DNA from: Clusia tigrina
Lineage: Eukaryota > Arthropoda > Insecta > Diptera > Clusiidae
DNA length: 64,000 bases
Reading direction: 5' to 3'
NCBI GenBank assembly: GCA_920105625.2
Contig: OV050031.1
Location: forward strand, 95,237,676 to 95,301,675
The stretch's first letter is position 1. Each line of letters begins with the position of its first letter. Below the pieces are notes generated by a model that was given only the letters and a program-made list of their open reading frames with translations, was not told the origin of the DNA and did not search any database. Positions 1-13,512 of the stretch are shown here, one piece after another. The translations under genes and the position numbers were made by a program.

Positions 1-2155
1 ACTGGAGCGTCATAAAACCTTGAAATTTTGTGACAATAAAGTACACGAGCCTCTTGTTAATTTAAGCTATCGCTCAAAGCTATGCTACCCTTGAGTCCCA
101 AATCAAACACTGATAAAACTTCAAATGGCCCTAACTTCTGTACGGTACGTCCTACACCTATCAAACTTTGCAACACACAAATCCATTTAACTTTTTACTG
201 GAGCGTCATAAGACCTTGAAATTTTGTAACTATAAAGTACTCGAGCCTCTTGTCAATTTAAGCTATCGCTCAAAGCTATGCTACCCTTAAGTCCCAAATA
301 AAACACTGATAAAACTTCAAATGACCCTAAATTCTATACGGTACGTCCTACACCTATCAAAGTTTGCAACATATAAATGCTTGTAACTTTTTACTGGAGC
401 GTCATAAAACCTTGAAATTTTGTAACAATAAAGTACTCGAGCCTCTTGTCAATTTAAGCTATCGCTCAAAGCTATGCTACCCTTAAGTCCCAAATAAAAC
501 TCTGATAAAACTTCAAATGGCCATAACTTCTGTACGGTACGTCCTACACCTTTCAAAGTTTGCAACAAACAAATGCTTGTAACTTTTTACTGGAGCGTCA
601 TAAAACCTTGAAATTTTGTAACAATAAAGTACACGAGCCTCTTGTCAATTTAAGCTATCGCTCAAAGCTATGCTAACCTTAAGTCCCAAATCAAACACTG
701 ATAAAACTTCAAATGGCCCTAACTTCTATACGGTACGTCCTACACCTATCAAAGTTTGCAACACACAAATGCATTTAACTTTTTACTGGAGCGTCATAAA
801 ACCTTGAAATTTTGTAACTATAAAGTACTCGAGCCTCTTGTCAATTTAAGGTATCGCTCAAAGCTATGCTACCCTTGAGTCCCAAATCAAACACTGATAA
901 AACTTCAAATGGCCCTAACTTCTGTACGGTACGTCCTACACCTATCAAAGTTTGCAACACACAAATGCATTTATTTTTTTACTGGAGCGTCATAAAACCT
1001 TGAAATTTTGTAACAATAAAGCAATCGAGCCGCTTGTCAATTTAAGCTATCGCTCAAAGCTATGCTACCCTTGAGTCCCAAATCAAACACTGATAAAACT
1101 TTAAATGGCCCTAACTTCTGTACGGTACGTCCTACACATATCAAAGTTTGCAACACACAAATGCATTTAACTTTTTACTGGAGCGTCATAAAACCTTGAA
1201 ATTTTGTAACAATAAAGCAATCGAGCCGCTTGTCAATTTAAGCTATCGCTCAAAGCTATGCTACCCTTGAGTCCCAAATCAAACACTGATAAAACTTCAA
1301 ATGGCCCTAAGTTCTGTACGGTACGTCCTACACCTATCAAAGTTTGCAACATACAAATGCTTGTAACTTTTTACTGGAGCGTCATAAAACCTTGAAATTT
1401 TGTAACAATAAAGCAATCGAGCCGCTTGTCAATTTAAGCTATCGCTCAAAGCTATGCTAACCTTAAGTCCCAAATCAAACACTGATAAAACTTCAAATGG
1501 CCCTAACTTCTATACGGTACGTCCTACACCTATCAAAGTTTGCAACACACAAATGCATTTAACTTTTAACTGGAGCGTCATAAAACCTTGAAATTTTGTA
1601 ACTATAAAGTACTCGAGCCTCTTGTCAATTTAAGCTATCGCTCAAAGCTATGCTACCCTTGAGTCCCAAATCAAACACTGATAAAACTTCAAATGGCCCT
1701 AACTTCTGTACGGTACGTCCTACACCTATCAAAGTTTGCAACACACAAATGCATTTAACTTTTTACTGGAGCGTCATAAAACCTTGAAATTTTGTAACAA
1801 TAAAGCAATCGAGCCGCTTGTCAATTTAGGCTATCGCTCAAAGCTATGCTACCCTTGAGTCCCAAATCAAACACTGATAAAACTTCAAATGGCCCTAACT
1901 TCTGTACGGTACGTCCTACACCTATCAAAGTTTGCAACATACAAATGCTTGTAACTTTTTACTGGAGCGTCATAAAACCTTGAAATTTTGTAACAATAAA
2001 GCAATTGAGCCGCGTGTCAATTTAAGCTATCGCTCAAAGCTATGCTAACCTTTAGTCCCAAATCAAACACTGATAAAACTTCAAATGGCCCTAACTTCTA
2101 TACGGTACGTCCTACACCTATCAAAGTTTGCAACACACAAATGCATTTAACTTTT

Positions 2156-2346
2156 ACTGGAGCGTCATAAAACCTTGAAATTTTGTAACAATAAAGTACA
2201 CGAGCCTCAATTTAAGCTATCGCTCAAAGCTATGCTACCCTTAAGTCCCAAATCAAACACTGATAAAACTTCAAATGGCCCTAACTTCTGTACGGTACGT
2301 CCTACACCTTTCAAAGTTTGCAACACACAAATGCTTGTAACTTTTT
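2156..2346. repeat. Short unit with 5-bp deletion
   Basis: This unit is 191 bp. At about 2203 the usual cctcttgtcaattt reads cctcaattt, so ttgtc is lost. The unit just before it is also one base short, with ctttt in place of ctttttactgg at about 2151-2155. The lost bases move the frame and so produce a chance open frame of 64 codons over 2175-2369. That frame has no coding support, as it only crosses the satellite unit. Confidence 0.9.
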
Positions 2347-4119
2347 ACTGGAGCGTCATAAAACCTTGAAATTTTGTGACAATAAAGTACACGAGCCTCT
2401 TGTTAATTTAAGCTATCGCTCAAAGCTATGCTACCCTTGAGTCCCAAATCAAACACTGATAAAACTTCAAATGGCCCTAACTTCTGTACGGTACGTCCTA
2501 CACCTATCAAGGTTTGCAACATACAAATGCTTGTAACTTTTTACTGGAGCGTCATAAAACCTTGAAATTTTGTAACAATAAAGCAATCGAGCCGCTTGTC
2601 AATTTAAGCTATCGCTCAAAGCTATGCTAACCTTAATTCCCAAATCAAACACTGATAAAACTTTAAATGGCCCTAACTTCTATACGGTACGTCCTACACC
2701 TATCAAAGTTTGCAACACACAAATGCATTTAACTTTTTACTGGAGCGTCATAAAACCTTGAAATTTTGTAACTATAAAGTACTCGAGCCTCTTGTCAATT
2801 TAAGCTATCGCTCAAAGCTATGGTACCCTTAAGTCCAAAATAAAACACTGATAAAACTTCAAATGGCCCTAAATTCTGTACGGTACGGCCTACACCTTTC
2901 AAAGTTTGCAACAAATGCTTGTAACTTTTTACTGGAGCGTAATAAAACCTTGGAATTTTGTAACAATAAAGTACTCGACCCTCTTGTCAATTTAAGCTAT
3001 CGCTCAAAACTATGCTACCCTTGAGTCCCAAATCAATCACTGATAAAACTTAAAATGGCCCTAAGTTCTATACAGTACGTCCTACACCTATCAAAGTTTG
3101 CAACATACAAGTGCTTGTAACTTTTTACTGGAGCGTCATAAAACCTTGAAATTTTGTAACAATAAAGTACTCGAGCCTCTTGTCAATTTAAGCTATCGCT
3201 CAAAGCTATGCTACCCTTGAGTCCCAAATCAATCACTGATAAAACTTCAAATGGCCCTAATTTCTGTACGGTACGTCCTACACCTATCAAAGTTTGCAAC
3301 AGATAAATGCTTGTAACTTTTTACTGGAGCGTAATAAAACCTTGGAATTTTGTAACAATAAAGTACTCGACCCTCTTGTCAATTTAAGCTATCGCTCAAA
3401 ACTATGCTACCCTTAAGTCCCGAATCAAACACTGATAAAACTTCAAATGGCCCTAACTTCTGTACGGTACGTCCTACACCTATCAAACTTTGCAACACAC
3501 AAATCCATTTAACTTTTTACTGGAGCGTCATAAGACCTTGAAATTTTGTAACAATAAATTACTCGAGCCTCTTGTAAATTTAAGCTATCGCTCAAAGCTA
3601 TGCTACCCTTAAGTCCCGAATCAAACACTGATAAAACTTCAAATGGCCCTAACTTCTGTACGGTACGTCATACACCTATCAAAGTTTGCAACACACAAAT
3701 GCATTTAACTTTTTACTGGAGCGTCATAAAACCTTAAAATTTTGTAACTATAAAGTACTCGAGCCTCTTGTCAATTTAAGCTATCGCTCAAAGCTATGCT
3801 ACCCTTGAGTCCCAAATCAATCACTGATAAAACTTCAAATGGCCCTAACTTCTGTACGGTACGTCCTACACCTATCAAAGTTTGCAACATACAAGTGCTT
3901 GTAACTTTTTACTGGAGCGTCATAAAACCTTGAAATTTTGTAACAATAAAGCAATCGAGCCGCTTGTCAATTTAAGCTATCGCTCAAAGCTATGCTAACC
4001 TTAATTCCCAAATCAAACACTGATAAAACTTCAAATGGCCCTAACTTCTATACGGTACGTCCTACACCTATCAAAGTTTGCAACACACAAATGCATTTAA
4101 CTTTTTACTGGAGCGTCAT

Positions 4120-4305
4120 AAAACCTTGAAATTTTGTAACAATAAAGTACACGAGCCTCTTTTTTTTAATTTAAGCTATCGCTCAAAGCTATGCTAACCT
4201 TAAGTCCCAAATCAAACACTGATAAAACTTCAAATGGCCCTTACTTCTATACGGTACGTCCTACACCTATCAAACTTTGCAACACACAAATGCATTTAAC
4301 TTTTT
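4120..4305. repeat. Unit with expanded T tract
   Basis: At about 4157-4166 the usual cctcttgtcaattt is replaced by cctc, eight T and aattt, a net gain of 3 bp. It is the only long homopolymer change I saw in the array and the only insertion in zone 1. It looks like a local replication slip combined with loss of gtc. The tract is not propagated to other units, so it probably arose after the last local homogenisation. Confidence 0.8.
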
Positions 4306-5605
4306 ACTGGAGCGTCATAAAACCTTGAAATTTTGTAACTATTAAGTACTCGAGCCTCTTGTCAATTTAAGCTATCGCTCAAAGCTATGCTACCCTTAAG
4401 TCCCGAATCAAACACTGATAAAACTTCAAATGGCCCTAAGTTCTATACAGTACGTCCTACACCTATCAAAGTTTGCAACATACAAATGCTTGTAACTTTT
4501 TACTGGAGCGTCATAAAACCTTGAAATTTTGTAACAATAAAGTACTCGAGCCTCTTGTCAATTTAAGCTATCGGTCAAAGCTATGTTATCCTTGAGTCCC
4601 AAATCAATCACTGATAAAACTTCAAATGGCCCTAACTTCTGTACGGTACGTCCTACACCTATCAAAGTTTGCAACATATAAATGCATTTAACTTTTCACT
4701 GGAGCGTCATAAAACCTTGAAATTTTGTAACAATAAAGTACTCGGGCCTCTTGTCAATTTAAGCTATCGCTCAAAGCTATGCTACCCTTAAGTCCCAAAT
4801 CAAACACTGATAAAACTTCAAATGGCCCTAACTTCTATACGGTACGTCCTACACCTATCAAAATTTGCAACACACAAATGCATTTAACTTTTTACTGGAG
4901 CGTCATAAAACCTTGAAATTTTGTAAGTATAAAGTACTCGAGCCTCTTCTCAATTTAAGCTATCGCTCAAAGCTATGCTACCCTTAAGTCCCGAATCAAA
5001 CACTGATAAAACTTCAAATGGCCCTAAGTTCTATACAGTACGTCCTACACCTATCAAAGTTTTCAACATACAAGTGCTTGTAACTTTTTACTGGAGCGTC
5101 ATAAAACCTTGAAATTTTGTAACAATAAAGCACTCGAGCCTCTTGTCAATTGAAGCTATCGCTCAAAGCTATGCTACCCTTAAGTCCCGAATCAAACACT
5201 GATAAAACTTCAAATGGCCCTAAGTTCTATACAGTACGTCCTACACCTATCAAAGTTTGCAACATACAAGTGCTTTTAACTTTTTACTGGAGCGTCATAA
5301 AACCTTGAAATTTTGTAACAATAAAGTACTCGAGCCTCTTGTCAATTTAAGCTATCGCTCAAAGCTATGCTACCCTTGAGTCCCAAATCAATCACTGATA
5401 AAACTTCAAATGGCCCTAACTTCTGTACGGTACGTCCTACACCTATCAAAGTTTGCAACATATAAATGCTTGTAACTTTTTACTGGAGCGTAATAAAACC
5501 TTGAAATTTTGTAACTATAAAGTACTCGAGCCTCTTGTCAATTTAAGCTATCGCTCAAAGCTATGCTACCCTTAAGTCCCAAATCAAACACTGATAAAAC
5601 TTCAA

Positions 5606-6781
5606 ATCGACCTAAGTTCTATACAGTACGTCCTACACCTATCAAAGTTTGCAACATACAAGTGCTTGTAACTTTTTACTGGAGCGTCATAAAACCTTGA
5701 AATTTTGTAACAATAAAGCACTCGAGCCTCTTGTCAATTGAAGCTATCGCTCAAAGCTATGCTACCCTTAAGTCCCAAATAAAACACTGATAAAACTTCA
5801 AATGGCCCTAAATTCTATACGGTACGTCCTACACCTATCAAAGTTTGCAACATATAAATGCATGTAACTTTTTACTGGAGCGTCATAAAACCTTGAAATT
5901 TTGTAACAATAAAGTACTCGAGCCTCTTGTCAATTTAAGCTATCGCTCAAAGCAATGCTACCCTTAAGTCCGAAATAAAACACTGATAAAACTTCAAATG
6001 GCCCTAACTTATGTACGGTACGTCCTACACCTTTCAAAGTTTGCAACATACAAATGCTTGTAACTTTTTACTGGAGCGTCATAAAACCTTGAAATTTTGT
6101 AACAATAAAGTACACGAGCCTCTTGTCAATTTAAGCTATCGCTCAAAGCTATGCTAACCTTAATTCCCAAATCAAACACTGATAAAACTTCAAATGGCCC
6201 TTACTTCTATACGGTACGTCCTACACCTATCAAAGTTTGCAACACACAAATGCATTTAACTTTTTACTGGAGCGTCATAAAACCTTGAAATTTTGTAACT
6301 ATAAAGTACTCGAGCCTCTTGTCAATTTAAGCTATAGCTCAAAGCTATGCTACCCTTAAGTCCCGAATCAAACACTGATATAACTTCAAATGGCCCTAAG
6401 TTCTATACAGTACGTCCTACACCTATCAAAGTTTGCAACATACAAGTGCTTGTAACTTTTTACTGGAGCGTCATAAAACCTTGAAATTTTGTAACAATAA
6501 AGTACTCGAGCCTCTTGTCAATTTAAGCTATCGGTCAAAGCTATGTTACCCTTGAGTCCCAAATCAATCACTGATAAAACTTCAAATGGCCCTAACTTCT
6601 GTACGGTACGTCCTACACCTATCAAAGTTTGCAACATATAAATGCATTTAACTTTTCACTGGAGCGTCATAAAACCTTGAAATTTTGTAACAATAAAGTA
6701 CTCGGGCCTCTTGTCAATTGAAGCTATCGCTCAAAGCTATGCTACCCTTAAGTCCCAAATCAAACACTGATAAAACTTCAA
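5606..6781. repeat. 6-unit tandem duplication, copy 1 (1,176 bp)
   Basis: Starts at the rare mark atcgaccta. It contains in order the marks caattgaagc, caaatgcatg, agcaatgctac with agtccgaaat, acttatgtacgg, taattcccaa with cccttactt, gatataac, and gctatgttac. The next 1,176 bp repeat all of them in the same order. By eye I found two differences: ctcgagcctc against ctcgaccctc, and gctatagctc against gctatcgctc. The level of identity implies a recent duplication by unequal exchange in register, or an assembly duplication. Confidence 0.9.
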
Positions 6782-7957
6782 ATCGACCTAAGTTCTATAC
6801 AGTACGTCCTACACCTATCAAAGTTTGCAACATACAAGTGCTTGTAACTTTTTACTGGAGCGTCATAAAACCTTGAAATTTTGTAACAATAAAGCACTCG
6901 ACCCTCTTGTCAATTGAAGCTATCGCTCAAAGCTATGCTACCCTTAAGTCCCAAATAAAACACTGATAAAACTTCAAATGGCCCTAAATTCTATACGGTA
7001 CGTCCTACACCTATCAAAGTTTGCAACATATAAATGCATGTAACTTTTTACTGGAGCGTCATAAAACCTTGAAATTTTGTAACAATAAAGTACTCGAGCC
7101 TCTTGTCAATTTAAGCTATCGCTCAAAGCAATGCTACCCTTAAGTCCGAAATAAAACACTGATAAAACTTCAAATGGCCCTAACTTATGTACGGTACGTC
7201 CTACACCTTTCAAAGTTTGCAACATACAAATGCTTGTAACTTTTTACTGGAGCGTCATAAAACCTTGAAATTTTGTAACAATAAAGTACACGAGCCTCTT
7301 GTCAATTTAAGCTATCGCTCAAAGCTATGCTAACCTTAATTCCCAAATCAAACACTGATAAAACTTCAAATGGCCCTTACTTCTATACGGTACGTCCTAC
7401 ACCTATCAAAGTTTGCAACACACAAATGCATTTAACTTTTTACTGGAGCGTCATAAAACCTTGAAATTTTGTAACTATAAAGTACTCGAGCCTCTTGTCA
7501 ATTTAAGCTATCGCTCAAAGCTATGCTACCCTTAAGTCCCGAATCAAACACTGATATAACTTCAAATGGCCCTAAGTTCTATACAGTACGTCCTACACCT
7601 ATCAAAGTTTGCAACATACAAGTGCTTGTAACTTTTTACTGGAGCGTCATAAAACCTTGAAATTTTGTAACAATAAAGTACTCGAGCCTCTTGTCAATTT
7701 AAGCTATCGGTCAAAGCTATGTTACCCTTGAGTCCCAAATCAATCACTGATAAAACTTCAAATGGCCCTAACTTCTGTACGGTACGTCCTACACCTATCA
7801 AAGTTTGCAACATATAAATGCATTTAACTTTTCACTGGAGCGTCATAAAACCTTGAAATTTTGTAACAATAAAGTACTCGGGCCTCTTGTCAATTGAAGC
7901 TATCGCTCAAAGCTATGCTACCCTTAAGTCCCAAATCAAACACTGATAAAACTTCAA
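6782..7957. repeat. 6-unit tandem duplication, copy 2 (1,176 bp)
   Basis: This is the second copy of the preceding six-unit block. Its atcgaccta mark at 6782 lies exactly six units after the one at 5606. Beyond 7957 the order breaks, as the unit there has aaatggcccta. The gctatgttac mark nevertheless recurs six units further on, at about 8,891, so a more diverged relative of the same order may continue for a few units. Confidence 0.9.
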
Positions 7958-10900
7958 ATGGCCCTAAGTTCTATACAGTACGTCCTACACCTATCAAAGT
8001 TTGCAACATACAAGTGCTTGTAACTTTTTACGGGAGCGTCATAAAATCTTGAAATTTTGTAACAATAAAGTACTCGAGCCTCTTGTCAATTTAAGCTATC
8101 GCTCAAAGCTATGCTACCCTTGAGTCCCAAATCAAACACTGATAAAACTTCAAATGGCCCTAACTTCTGTACGGTACGTCCTACACCTATCAAAGTTTGC
8201 AACATACAAGTGCTTGTAACTTTTTACTGGAGCGTCATAAAACCTTAAAATTTTGTAACTATAAAGTACTCGAGCCTCTTGTCAATTTAAGCTATCGCTC
8301 AAAGCTATGCTACCCTTGAGTCCCAAATCAATCACTGATAAAACTTCAAATGGCCCTAACTTCTGTACGGTACGTCCTACACCTATCAAAGTTTGCAACA
8401 TACAAGTGCTTGTAACTTTTTACTGGAGCGTCATAAAACCTTGAAATTTTGTAACAATAAAGTACACGAGCCTCTTGTCAATTTAAGCTATCGCTCAAAG
8501 CTATGCTAACCTTAAGTCCCAAATCAAACACTGCTAAAACTTCAAATGGCCCTTACTTCTATACGGTACGTCCTACACCTATCAAAGTTTGCAACACACA
8601 AATGCATTTAACTTTTTACTGGAGCGTCATAAAACCTTGAAATTGTGTAACTATTAAGTACTCGAGCCTCTTGTCAATTTAAGCTATCGCTCAAAGCTAT
8701 GCTACCCTTAAGTCCCGAATCAAACACTGATAAAACTTCAAATGGCCCTAAGTTCTATACAGTACGTCCTACACCTATCAAAGTTTGCAACATACAAGTG
8801 CTTGTAACTTTTTACTGGAGCGTCATAAAACCTTGAAATTTTGTAACAATAAAGTACTGGGGCCTCTTGTCAATTTAAGCTATCGGTCAAAGCTATGTTA
8901 CCCTTGAGTCCCAAATTAATCACTGATAAAACTTCAAATGGCCCTAACTTCTGTACGATACGTCCTACACCTATCAAAGTTTGCAACATATAAATGCATT
9001 TAACTTTTCACTGGAGCGTCATAAAACCTTGAAATTTTGTAACAATAAAGTACTCGGGCCTCTTGTCAATTTAAGCTATCGCTCAAAGCTATGCTACCCT
9101 TAAGTCCCAAATCAAACACTGATAAAACTTCAAATGGCCCTAACTTCTATACGGTACGTCCTACACCTATCAAAATTTGCAACACACAAATGCATTTAAC
9201 TTTTTACTGGAGCGTCATAAAACCTTGAAATTTTGTAACTATAAAGTACTCGAGCCTCTTCTCAATTTAAGCTATCGCTCAAAGCTATGCTACCCTTAAG
9301 TCCCGAATCAAACACTGATAAAACTTCAAATGGCCCTAAGTTCTATACAGTACGCCCTACACCTATCAAAGTTTGCAACATACAAGTGCTTGTAACTTTT
9401 TACTGGAGCGTCATAAAACCTTGAAATTTTGTAACAATAAAGCACTCGAGCCTCTTGTCAATTGAAGCTATCGCTCAAAGCTATGCTACCCTTAAGTCCC
9501 AAATCAAACACTGATAAAACTTCAAATGGCCCTAAGTTCTATTCAGTACGTCCTACACCTATCAAAGTTTGCAACATACAAGTGCTTGTAACTTTTTACT
9601 GGAGCGTCATAAAACCTTGAAATTTTGTAACAATAAAGTACTCGAGCCTCTTGTCAATTTAAGCTGTCGCTCAAAGCTATGCTACCCTTGAGTCCCAAAT
9701 CAATCACTGATAAAACTTCAAATGGCCCTAACTTATGTACGGTACGTCCTACACCTATCAAAGTTTGCAACATATAAATGCTTGTAACTTTTTACTGGAG
9801 CGTAATAAAACCTTGAAATTTTGTAACAATAAAGTACTCGAGCCTCTTGTCAATTTAAGCTATCGCTCAAAGCTATGCTACCCTTAAGTCCCAAATCAAA
9901 CACTGATAAAACTTCAAATGGCCCTAACTTCTATACGGTACGTCCTACATCTATCAAAGTGTGCAACATATAAATGCATTTAACTTTTCACTGGAGCGTC
10001 ATAAAACCTTGAAATTTTGTAACAATAAATTACTCGAGCCTCTTGTCAATTTAAGCTATCGCTCAAAGCTATGCTACCCTTAAGTCCCGAATCAATCACT
10101 GATAAAACTTCAAATGGCCCTAACTTATGTACGGTACGTCATACACCTATCAAAGTTTGCAAAACACAAATGCATTTAACTTTTTACTGGAGCTTCATAA
10201 AACCTTAAAATTTTGTAACTATAAAGTACTCGAGCCTCTTGTCAATTTAAGCTATCGCTCAAAGCTATGCTACCCTTGAGTCCCAAATCAATCACTGATA
10301 AAACTTCAAATGGCCCTAACTTCTGTACGGTACGTCCTACACCTATCAAAGTTTGCAACATATAAATGCATTTAACTTTTCACTGGAGCGTCATAAAACC
10401 TTGAAATTTTGTAACAATAAAGTACACGAGCCTCTTCTCAATTTAAGCTATCGCTCAAAGCTATGCTAACCTTAAGTCCCAAATCAAACACTGATAAAAC
10501 TTCAAATGGCCCTAACGTCTATACGGTACGTCCTGCATCTATCAAAGTTTGCAACATATAAATGCTTGTAACTTTTTACTGGAGCGTCATAAAACCTTGA
10601 AATTTTGTAACAATAAAGTACTCGAGCCTCTTGTCAATTTAAGCTATCGCTCAAAGCTATGCTACCCTTAAGTCCCAAATAAAACACTGATAAAACTTCA
10701 AATGGCCCTAACTTCTGTACGGTACGTCCTACACCTTTCAAAGTTTGCAACATACAAATGCTTGTAACTTTTTACTGGAGCGTCATGAAACCTTGAAATT
10801 TTGTAACAATAAAGTACACGAGCCTCTTGTCAATTTAAGCTATCGCTCAAAGCTATGCTAACCTTAAGTCCCAAATCAAACACTGATAAAACTTCAAATG

Positions 10901-13316
10901 GCCCTAACTTCTAAACGGTACGTCCTACACCTATCAAAGTTTGCAACACACAAATGCATTTAACTTTTTACTGGAGCGTCATAAAACCTTGAAATTTTGT
11001 AACTATAAAGTACTCGAGCCTCTTGTCAATTTAAGCTATCGCTCAAAGCTATGCTACCCTTAAGTCGTGAATCAAACACTGATAAAACTGCAAATGGCCC
11101 TAAGTTCTATACGGTACGTCCTACACCTATCAAAGTTTGCAACATATAAATGCTTGTAACTTTTTACTGGAGCGTAATAAAACCTTGAAATTTTGTAACT
11201 ATAAAGTACTCGAGCCTCTTGTCAATTTAAGCTATCGCTCAAAGCTATGCTACCCTTGAGTCCCAAATCAAACACTGATAAAACTTCAAATGGCCCTAAC
11301 TTCTGTACGGTACGTCCTACACCTATCAAAGTTTGCAACACACAAATGCATTTAACTTTTTACTGGAGCGTCATAAAACCTTGAAATTTTGTAACAATAA
11401 AGTACTCGAGCCTCTTGTCAATTTAAGCTATCGCTCAAAGCTATGCTAACCTTAAGTCCCAAATCAAACACTCATAAAACTTCAAATGGCCCTAATTTCT
11501 ATACGGTACGTCCTACACCTATCAAAGTTTGCAACACACAAATGCATTTAACTTTTTACTGGAGCGTCATAAAACCTTGAAATTTTGTAACTATAAAGTT
11601 CTCGAGCCTCTTGTCAATTTAAGCTATCGCTCAAAGCTATGCTACCCTTGAGTCCCAAATCAATCACTGATAAAACTCAAATGGCCCTAACTTCTGTACG
11701 GTACGTCCTACACCTATCAAAGTTTGCAACATATAAATGCTTGTAACTTTTTACTGGAGCGTAATAAAACCTTGAAATTTTGTAACAATAAAGTACTCGA
11801 GCCTCTTGTCAATTTAAGCTATCGCTCAAAGCTATGCTACCCTTAAGTCCCAAATCAAACACTGATAAAACTTCAAATGGCCCTAACTTCTATACGGTAC
11901 GTCCTACACCTATCAAAATTTGCAACATATAAATGCATTTAACTTTTCACTGGAGCGTCATATAACCTTGAAATTTTGTAACAATAAAGTACTCGAGCCT
12001 CTTGTCAATTTAAGCTATCCCTCAAAGCTATGCTACCCTTAAGTCCCAAATCAAACACTGATAAAACTTCAAATGGCCCTAACTTCTATACGGTACGTCC
12101 TACACCTATCAGAGTTTGCAACACACAAATGCATTTAGCTTTTTACTGGAGCGTCATAGAACCTTGAAATTTTGTAACTATAAAGTACTCGAGCCTCTTG
12201 TCAATTTAAGCTATCGTTCAAAGCTATGCTACCCTTGAGTCCCAAATCAAACACTGATAAAACTTCAAATGGCCCTAACTTCTGTACGGTACGTCCTACA
12301 CCTATCAAAGTTTGCAACACACAAATGCATTTAACTTTTTACTGGAGCGTCATAAAACCTTGAAATTTTGTAACAATAAAGCAATCGAGCCGCTTGTCAA
12401 TTTAAGCTATCGCTCAAAGCTATGCTACCCTTGAGTCCCAAATCAAACACTGATAAAACTTAAAATGGCCCTAACGTCTGTACGGTACGTCCTACACCTG
12501 TCAAAGTTTGCAACATACAAATGCTTGTAACTTTTTACTGGAGCGTCATAAAACCTTGAAATTTTGTAACAATAAAGCAATCGAGCCGCTTGCCAATTTA
12601 AGCTATCGCTCAAAGCTATGCTAACCTTAAGTCCCAAATCAAACACTGATAAAACTTCAAATGGCCCTAACTTATATACGGTACGTCCTACACCTATCAA
12701 AGTTTGCAACACACAAATGCATTTAACTTTTTACTGGAGCGTCATAAAACCTTGAAATTTTGTAACTATAAAGTACTCGAGCCTCTTGTCAATTTAAGCT
12801 ATCGCTCAAAGCTATGCTACCCTTGAGTCCCAAATCAATCACTGATAAAACTTCAAATGGCCCTAACTTCTGTACGGTACGTCCTACACCTATCAAAGTT
12901 TGCAACACACAAATGCATTTAACTTTTTACTGGAGCGTCATAAAACCTTGAAATTTTGTAACAATAAAGTACTCGAGCCTCTTGTCAATTTAAGCTATCG
13001 CTCAAAGCTATGCTAACCTTAAGTCCCAAATCAAACACTCATAAAACTTCAAATGGCCCTAACTTCTATACGGTACGTCCTACACCTATCAAAGTTTGCA
13101 ACACACAAATGCATTTAACTTTTTACTGGAGCGTCATAAAACCTTGAAATTTTGTAACTATAAAGTACTCGAGCCTCTTGTCAATTTAAGCTATCGCTCA
13201 AAGCTATGCTACCCTTAAGTCCCGAATCAAACACTGATAAAACTTCAAATGGCCCTAACTTCTATACAGTACGTCCTAAACCTATCAAAGTTTGCAACAT
13301 ACAAGTGCTTGTAACT

Positions 13317-13512
13317 TTTTACTGGAGCGTCATAAAACCTTGAAATTTTGTAACAATAAAGTACTCGAGCCTCTTGTCAATTTAAGCTATCCCTCAAAGC
13401 TATAGCTTAAGTTCCAAATCAAACACTGATAAAACTTCAAATGGCCCTAACTTCTATACGGTACGTCCTACACCTATCAGAGTTTGCAACACACAAATGC
13501 ATTTAGCTTTTT
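13317..13512. repeat. Unit with 4-bp deletion near gctatag
   Basis: At about 13,400-13,410 the usual agctatgctacccttaag reads agctatagcttaag, and the unit is four bases short. It follows a ccctcaaagc variant and precedes a unit with catttagcttt and gtcatagaacc. The same neighbouring marks occur at about 12,136, seven units upstream less four bases. The two neighbourhoods are therefore duplicates, and the deletion arose in one of them. Confidence 0.85.

Noticed and set aside
4157..4166. T-tract as a terminator or insertion scar
   Set aside because: It is a single slip-type change in one unit with no target-site duplication, no flanking element and no upstream transcription unit.
12443..12712. 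Recurrent open frames of 61, 72, 83 and 89 codons, mostly on the - strand with the same peptide
   Set aside because: They are the same stretch of one or two satellite units read again and again. As 196 leaves remainder 1 on division by 3, any longer frame must be open in all three phases, which never happens. Single-base changes in units make or break them freely, and nothing suggests selection on the peptide.
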